From: Cannabis sativa
Lineage: Eukaryota > Streptophyta > Magnoliopsida > Rosales > Cannabaceae
Length of the DNA stretch: 64,000 nucleotides
Reading direction: 5' to 3'
Assembly: GCF_029168945.1 (NCBI RefSeq)
Contig: NC_083608.1
Location: forward strand, 21,222,136 to 21,286,135
This document shows, in pieces, positions 58,763 through 64,000 of this stretch (within the stretch, counting starts at the first letter, position 1; each line of letters starts with the position of its first letter). The notes under the pieces are model-generated. The model saw nothing but the letters and a program-made list of their open reading frames with translations, did not search any database and was not told the DNA's origin. The translations under genes were made by a program, and so were the position numbers.

Positions 58763-61700
58763 ATTTCGTCCCCGAAATCTAACCTGAATAACTCCGGATA
58801 TTGAGCTCGCATATCTGATTCTAGCTCCCAGGTGGCTTCTTCCACCTTACTGTTTCTCCAGAGAACCTTGACCAACGCTATGGTCTTATTCCGAAGGACT
58901 TTATCCTTTCTATCCAGGATCTGCACTGGCTGTTCTTCATAAGACATATCTGACTGAAGCTGAAGGCTCTCATAACTGAGTATATGAGAGGGGTCTGAAA
59001 CGTATTTTCTCAACATTGAGACATGAAATACGTTGTGCACTGCTGATAACGCTGGAGGCAATGCTAACCGATATGCCACTTGACCTATCTTCTCGAGAAT
59101 CTCGAAAGGTCCTGTAAACCTAGGGCATAACTTGCCTCTTTTCCCGAAACGTTTAATCCCCTTCATCGGAGATACTCGTAAAAACACATGGTCCCCTACT
59201 CGGAACTCAACATCTCTACGTTTCGGATCTGCGTAACTCTTCTGTCTGCTCTGGGAGGCAAGCATTCTAGCTTTAATTTTCTCTATTGCCTCATTGGTCC
59301 GCTGAACTGACTCCGGACCTAGGTATTTCCTCTCCCCTGTCTCATCCCAGTGGATAGGGGATCTGCACTTCCTACCGTACAACAGTTCATAGGGTGCCAT
59401 TCCTATTGTACTCTGATAACTGTTGTTGTACGAAAACTCTATTAACGGTAGGTATTTATTCCATGAACCCTCAAAGTCCATAACACAGGCTCTCAGCATA
59501 TCCTCCAATATCTGAATTGTCCTTTCGGATGACCATCATCGTACCGAGGATGAAATCTTTGTACCGAATTTTAGCTTCGTACCCATTGCCCGTTGCAAAC
59601 TTTGCCAAAATTTGGAGGTGAATTTCGGATCCCTGTCCGAAACAATAGACTTCGGTACCCCGTGAAGTCTCATTATCTCCCTGACATATAACTCTGCCAA
59701 CTGATCCACTGTAAACGTCGTTCTGACCGGCAGAAAATGAGCAGATTTCGTAAATCGGTCCACCACTACCCAGATGGAATCATACATACCCGTGGTCCTA
59801 GGTAACCCGACCACAAAGTCCATAGTAATATCCTCCCATTTCCATTCTGGTAGGGTTAGAGGCTGCAACAACCCCGTCGGGTCTCGATGTTCAGCCTTGA
59901 TCTGCTGACACGTGAGGCATCTCGAAACGAATTCTACCAAATTCTTCTTCATACCGCTCCACCAGAAGTACGGTTTCAAATCTTGGTACATCTTGGTGGT
60001 GCCGGGATGTAGAGAATATGGAGTAGAATGAGCCTCCTCAAAGATCTCGTTTCTCAAGTCCACCTTTGTTTGGGACACAAACCACGGCTTTATACAACAA
60101 AGCATCCCACTATCTGACACTGAAAAGTCTTTGGCTTGACCAGCCAATACCTCATCTCGGATCTTCACTAATTCCGGATCTGTCGTCTGAGCAACCTTTA
60201 TTCTTTCTAACAGATCAGATTGCAGCGTTAAGTTGTGAAGCTGACCTACCACAAACTCAATGCTGGATCTAACCATATCCTCTGCTAGGCGAGGTGAGAT
60301 CCGAACCATGCCCAGCTACCTGCCCGGGACCCTTTCTACTCAGGGCATCGGCCACTACATTGGCTTTTCCGGGATGATAGAGGATCTCGCAATCATAATC
60401 CTTCACTAACTCCAACCAACGCCTTTGTCTCATGTTCAAATCTTTCTGCGTAAAGAAATATTTGAGACTTTTATGGTCGGTATAGATCTCGCACTTCTCA
60501 CCATACAAGTAATGCCGCCAAATCTTTAGTGCAAAAACCACTGCGGCCAATTCTAAATCATGAGTCGGGTATCGCTGTTCATAATCCTTTAACTGACGGG
60601 AGGCGTAAGCGATAACCCGATCGGCTTGCATCAATACGCACCCCAAACCCTGTTTGGATGCGTCACAATAGACCACGAACTTCTCCTCGTCCGAAGGCAA
60701 AGCTAGTACCGGAGCAGTAATCAACCTCTGTTTCAGCTCCTGAAAACTAGCTTCGCATTTATCTGACCAGATAAATCGCTGATTCTTCTTTGTAAGCTCG
60801 GTTAGGGGCATTGAAATTTTGGAGAACCCCTCCACGAACCTACGGTAGTACCCAGCTAATCCCAAAAAGCTTCTGATCTCTGTCACTGTCTTCGGTCTCG
60901 GCCAATCCCTGACGGATTCAATCTTCCCGGGATCCACCTTGATCCCATCTTTACTCACTATGTGCCCTAGGAAGGACACCTGAGACAACCAGAACTCACA
61001 TTTCTTGAACTTGGCGTAAAGTCTATGTTCTCGAAGTCGTTGCAGTACCATCTGAAGATGTAACTCATGCTCCTCTTCTGACTGAGAGTACACGAGGATG
61101 TCGTCGATAAACACAATTACACAGATATCGAGGAAATCCTTGAATACTCTATTCATCAGGTCCATGAATCCGCGGGAGCATTGGTTAGTCCGAATGACAT
61201 AACCAGGAACTCGTAGTGTCCATACCTAGTGCGGAAAGCCGTCTTTGGAATGTCCTCCTCTCGGATCCTCAACTGATGATAACCCGAACGGAGATCAATC
61301 TTAGAAAAGACCGTCTTCCCCTGAAGCTGATCGAACAAGTCATCGATCCTAGGTAATGGATATTTATTCTTCACCGTCAGCTTGTTCAACTCTCTGTAGT
61401 CGATGCACATCCTCATAGATCCATCCTTCTTCTTCACGAACAAAACCGGGGCTCCCCATGGTGACACACTGGGCCGAATGAACCCTATATCAAGCAACCC
61501 TTGGAGCTGAATCTTTAATTCCTTAAGTTCAGCTGGAGCCATCCTATACGGGGCTTTAGAGACCGGATCCACCCCTGGTGCCAAGTCAATCACGAAGTCA
61601 ATCTCCCGCTGAGATGGTAACCCTGGAAGTTCTTCGGGAAAAACGTCCAAAAATTCCCGAACCACGCTGATGTCCTCTGGCCGAATGGTGTCTGGCCGAG

Positions 61701-63432
61701 TGGTGTCCACCACCACGGCCAGAAACCCTAAGCACCCACCGTGCAATAATTCTCTCGCTGACATAGCCGAGATCACCGGGATCCGAGATCCCTGAACCGA
61801 ACCCACAAAAACGAACGGTTCTTCACTTTCTGGTTGGAAGACCACCATCTTCCTCTTGCAATCAATGCTCGCCGAATATTTAGATAGGAAATCCATTCCT
61901 AAAATAATATCAAATTCGACTAAGCTCATCTCTATCAGATCAGCGCTCAACTCTCTACCATCTATCCTGATCGGCATACACCTAATCCACCTATTGGAGA
62001 TAACCAATTCTCCGCCAGGTAACAGGGTTCCAAACCCTGACTCATATCTATCATAGGGTCTACCCAACTTACTAAAGATTCTGGCCGCCACATAAGAACG
62101 TGTAGCCCCAGAATCAAACAACACTGAATAAAGCGAGTCGTTAATAAGAATCTGACCTGTAACAACTGATGGGCTGGCATCTGCATCAGCCTGCGTGATC
62201 GCGAACACCCTGGCTGGAGTGGGCATCGCCGGAGCTCTCGGTGCCTACGGCGGAGCTGGGGACATTCCCTCTTGAAGTGCCCGGGCATGCCACAATGAAA
62301 GCATCCCTGCCCCTTGCACTCTCCCCGATGATGCCTCTTGCAGATAGGGCACTCGGGATAGGAGAAGCGAGTCTCATTACCACCAGGACGACTCCCTCTG
62401 TTCTGGTTCCCCCGGAACCTCTTGTTCTGACTCGAGCCGCCGGAAGCAGTGGGTGCCCTCTTCCTCTGATCAATGGCCGAACCACTACTCCCCCTGCTAA
62501 AGCCTGATGCAGGAGGGGTAGGAGCTCCGCCACCAACCGGAGTACTGGCTGCATCTGACATACATCCCACTGCGCCCTCAGCTCGCAGTGCCTTCTCCAC
62601 CATCTGAGCGTAGGTGGTGCTGTCGTCAGTGGTAATCATCAGGTCATGCCTGATCTTGGGATTCAACCCGTCCAGATACTTCTCCTTCCTGCTGAAGTCG
62701 GTCGGCACAATACCCGAGGCTAACCTCGCCAACCGGTCAAACTGAGTTGTATACTCAGTGACACTCATGTTCTCCCGCTGGGTCAGGTGAACGAATTCCT
62801 TTCTCTTGGCGCTTCTAACCGCCTCGTTGTAGTACTTCGCGTTGAAAAGTTCCTGGAACCTCTCCCAAGTCATGGTGGTGACATCGTGAATCTGAGACAC
62901 CATGTCCCACCATACCAGGGCATCCTCCTGGAACTGAAATGTGGCGCACACCACTCTGTCGTTGCCGGTGACACCCATAAAGTTCAAGATTCTGGTGATC
63001 ACCGTAAGCCACTGCTCGGCTTTCGACACATCTGGACCTCCCAGGAATACCGGAGGTGCTTGCTTCCGGAACCGCTCATACAAAGGTTCCAATCTGTGGG
63101 CCGCCACTACCATCTCGGCCTGGGCAGCAGGGGCAGGTGCCGCTGGAACTACTGGCACTGGAACTGCAGGAGCACCCTGCTGTCTCAACCTCTGTATCTC
63201 GAGGTCTTGCTCTTCGATTCTGGCTTGCATCTCCGCAAACCGTAACTCCCAGTTCGGGGCTCCCTGATCGGCTGGGGGAGCCTGGGCAGCCTGTGGCGGG
63301 TTCTCATCACCCCGACCACGAGCCCTGCCTCGGGGACCTCTACCTCGGCCCCTAGCAGGTGGGGCGAGCTCCCCGTCCCTGATTCGACCCTACGGAGTTG
63401 CCCTGACTCCTCGTGGTCCGCCTGGCGTCCAT
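58744..63432 (-). pseudogene. Tekay-type gag-pol with about five frameshifts
   Basis: In minus-strand order: gag start ATG 63432; Arg/Gly-rich N-terminus; gag core (63060-62600; KAEQWL, LVWWDMV, RLASGI); two zinc-knuckle-like motifs (CPICKRHHRGEC, CFHCGMPGHFKREC, about 62350-62280); protease ([12 protein letters not shown], about 62110); reverse transcriptase (61700-60950; [26 protein letters not shown]); RNase H (to about 60330; [18 protein letters not shown]); integrase (60290-59000; H-H-C-C finger ending CLTCQQIK, core DFVVGLP, SDRDPKF); chromodomain-like end (KVLWRNSKVEEATWE, about 58840). Frameshifts lie near 63390, 62240, 61165, 60305 and 59545. No in-frame nonsense codon is obvious apart from those created by the shifts. 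Confidence 0.92.
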
Positions 63433-63699
63433 CTAGCTAGAACCGCCTGCGAAACCAAGAGTTGGCATATCAGGTCGTATTCAGGGCGAGCTTACTAATG
63501 CCGCTTAATTTGGAAATTAGAAATGAAACATGCGCCTATTCTACTATCAGGCTACTAACATGCTTCCTAACAGGCTTTTCTTTTTCATAACTGAATAAAA
63601 TAAACTACTAAAGCAATAAAGGCTTACTGAACCGTGAACCGAGCTAACTGCTGATGATGATTGTACATGTCGTGACGATCTTCGGAAGACAACCTGGCG

Positions 63700-63711
63700 G
63701 CTCTGATACCA
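63700..63711 (-). other. Tekay-type primer binding site
   Basis: The minus strand reads TGGTATCAGAGC, a perfect match to the initiator tRNA-Met PBS, three bases from the LTR. Confidence 0.95.
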
Positions 63712-63714
63712 AAT

Positions 63715-64000
63715 TGTAACACCCTAACTAACTTAGGCGTATTACGTGATTTTTAAACGTACTGTGCAGCTCGTTGCTAATCAACGAGGTTTATGGAAAA
63801 ACGTGATTAATTAAAATTTTGCTTCTTCATTAACTTATAAACCATTTTACAAAAAGTTACGGGATCCCGATTTATAAAATATTTACAAACGTTTTCACTG
63901 TTCAACTTTTACATCAAAATAAAGTCGTCTAACGACAATTACAAAATCTCAGCCGTCGTCCCGAGGATCGTACGCTCCAGGCCTAACCGCCCCGACATGT
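63715..64000 (-). repeat. Tekay-type 5' LTR (right side, partial)
   Basis: The first 286 bases of the LTR as read on the plus strand; continues past the window. Confidence 0.95.

Larger units (their letters stand above)
56474..64000 (-). mobile_element. Ty3/gypsy chromovirus (Tekay/Del type), cut by the window edge
   Basis: Left LTR 56474-58742, internal region 58743-63714 on the minus strand, right LTR from 63715 to beyond 64000. The visible 286 bases of the right LTR match the left LTR apart from one 2-base indel near 63955, so insertion is very recent. PBS for initiator tRNA-Met and polypurine tract are present. A chromodomain-like C-terminus of pol points to the Tekay clade. The target duplication cannot be checked because the right end is outside the window. 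Confidence 0.95.

Overview
The window is eukaryotic nuclear DNA from a flowering plant, most likely a eudicot. Two host genes are split by short GT-AG introns, there is one nuclear-type tRNA gene, and nearly everything else is plant transposable elements. The background is very AT-rich with long A/T tracts. I cannot name the species from the sequence.

Only three host genes are well supported: a gamma-tubulin complex component 3 gene (GCP3/SPC98, minus strand, 12911-15574), an AHA1-type activator of Hsp90 ATPase gene (plus strand, 44836-46117), and a tRNA-Ser with anticodon GCU (minus strand, 47206-47287). Both protein genes have intact reading frames and clean splice sites. This argues that the many lesions in the neighbouring elements are mostly real rather than assembly noise.

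Layout: 1-5165 looks like the 3' part of a Ty3/gypsy element of the Tat type. It has a decayed antisense gene and then a long terminal repeat full of copies of a short CCAGGTTGAC-type motif. 5190-5730 is a LINE RNase H remnant. 6347-11387 is a complete Copia element (target duplication AAAGA). After GCP3 comes a nearly full-length L1-type LINE (about 16487-22433). 22542-34468 is a gypsy solo LTR (target duplication CACAT) that was split by a roughly 9.5 kb Mutator-like element (24711-34260). 34817-42098 is a second Copia element on the minus strand (target duplication TGAGT). 42.1-44.5 kb holds a MITE and a LINE fragment. After AHA1 and the tRNA, 48505-49970 is a truncated relative of the solo LTR. 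50-56.4 kb is gene-free AT-rich DNA with a MITE interrupted by a hAT-like element and with Helitron ends. 56474 to the window end is a young Ty3 chromovirus of the Tekay type on the minus strand.

The most interesting unit is the Mutator-like element. It carries two convergent genes, a MULE transposase and a DUF1985-Ulp1 (SUMO protease-like) passenger. Each gene appears to start with a tiny first coding exon (4 and 9 bases). Each is then followed by a long first intron filled with the same two repeat classes (GGTCCGAT arrays and TTATTAAT arrays), so the element is mirror-symmetric. The LINE is also notable: a canonical A AAA AAC slippery heptamer lies in the 43-base ORF1/ORF2 overlap, in the right phase to fuse the two ORFs by -1 frameshifting. 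Several elements combine nearly identical LTRs with broken coding regions, which suggests recent movement of already defective copies.
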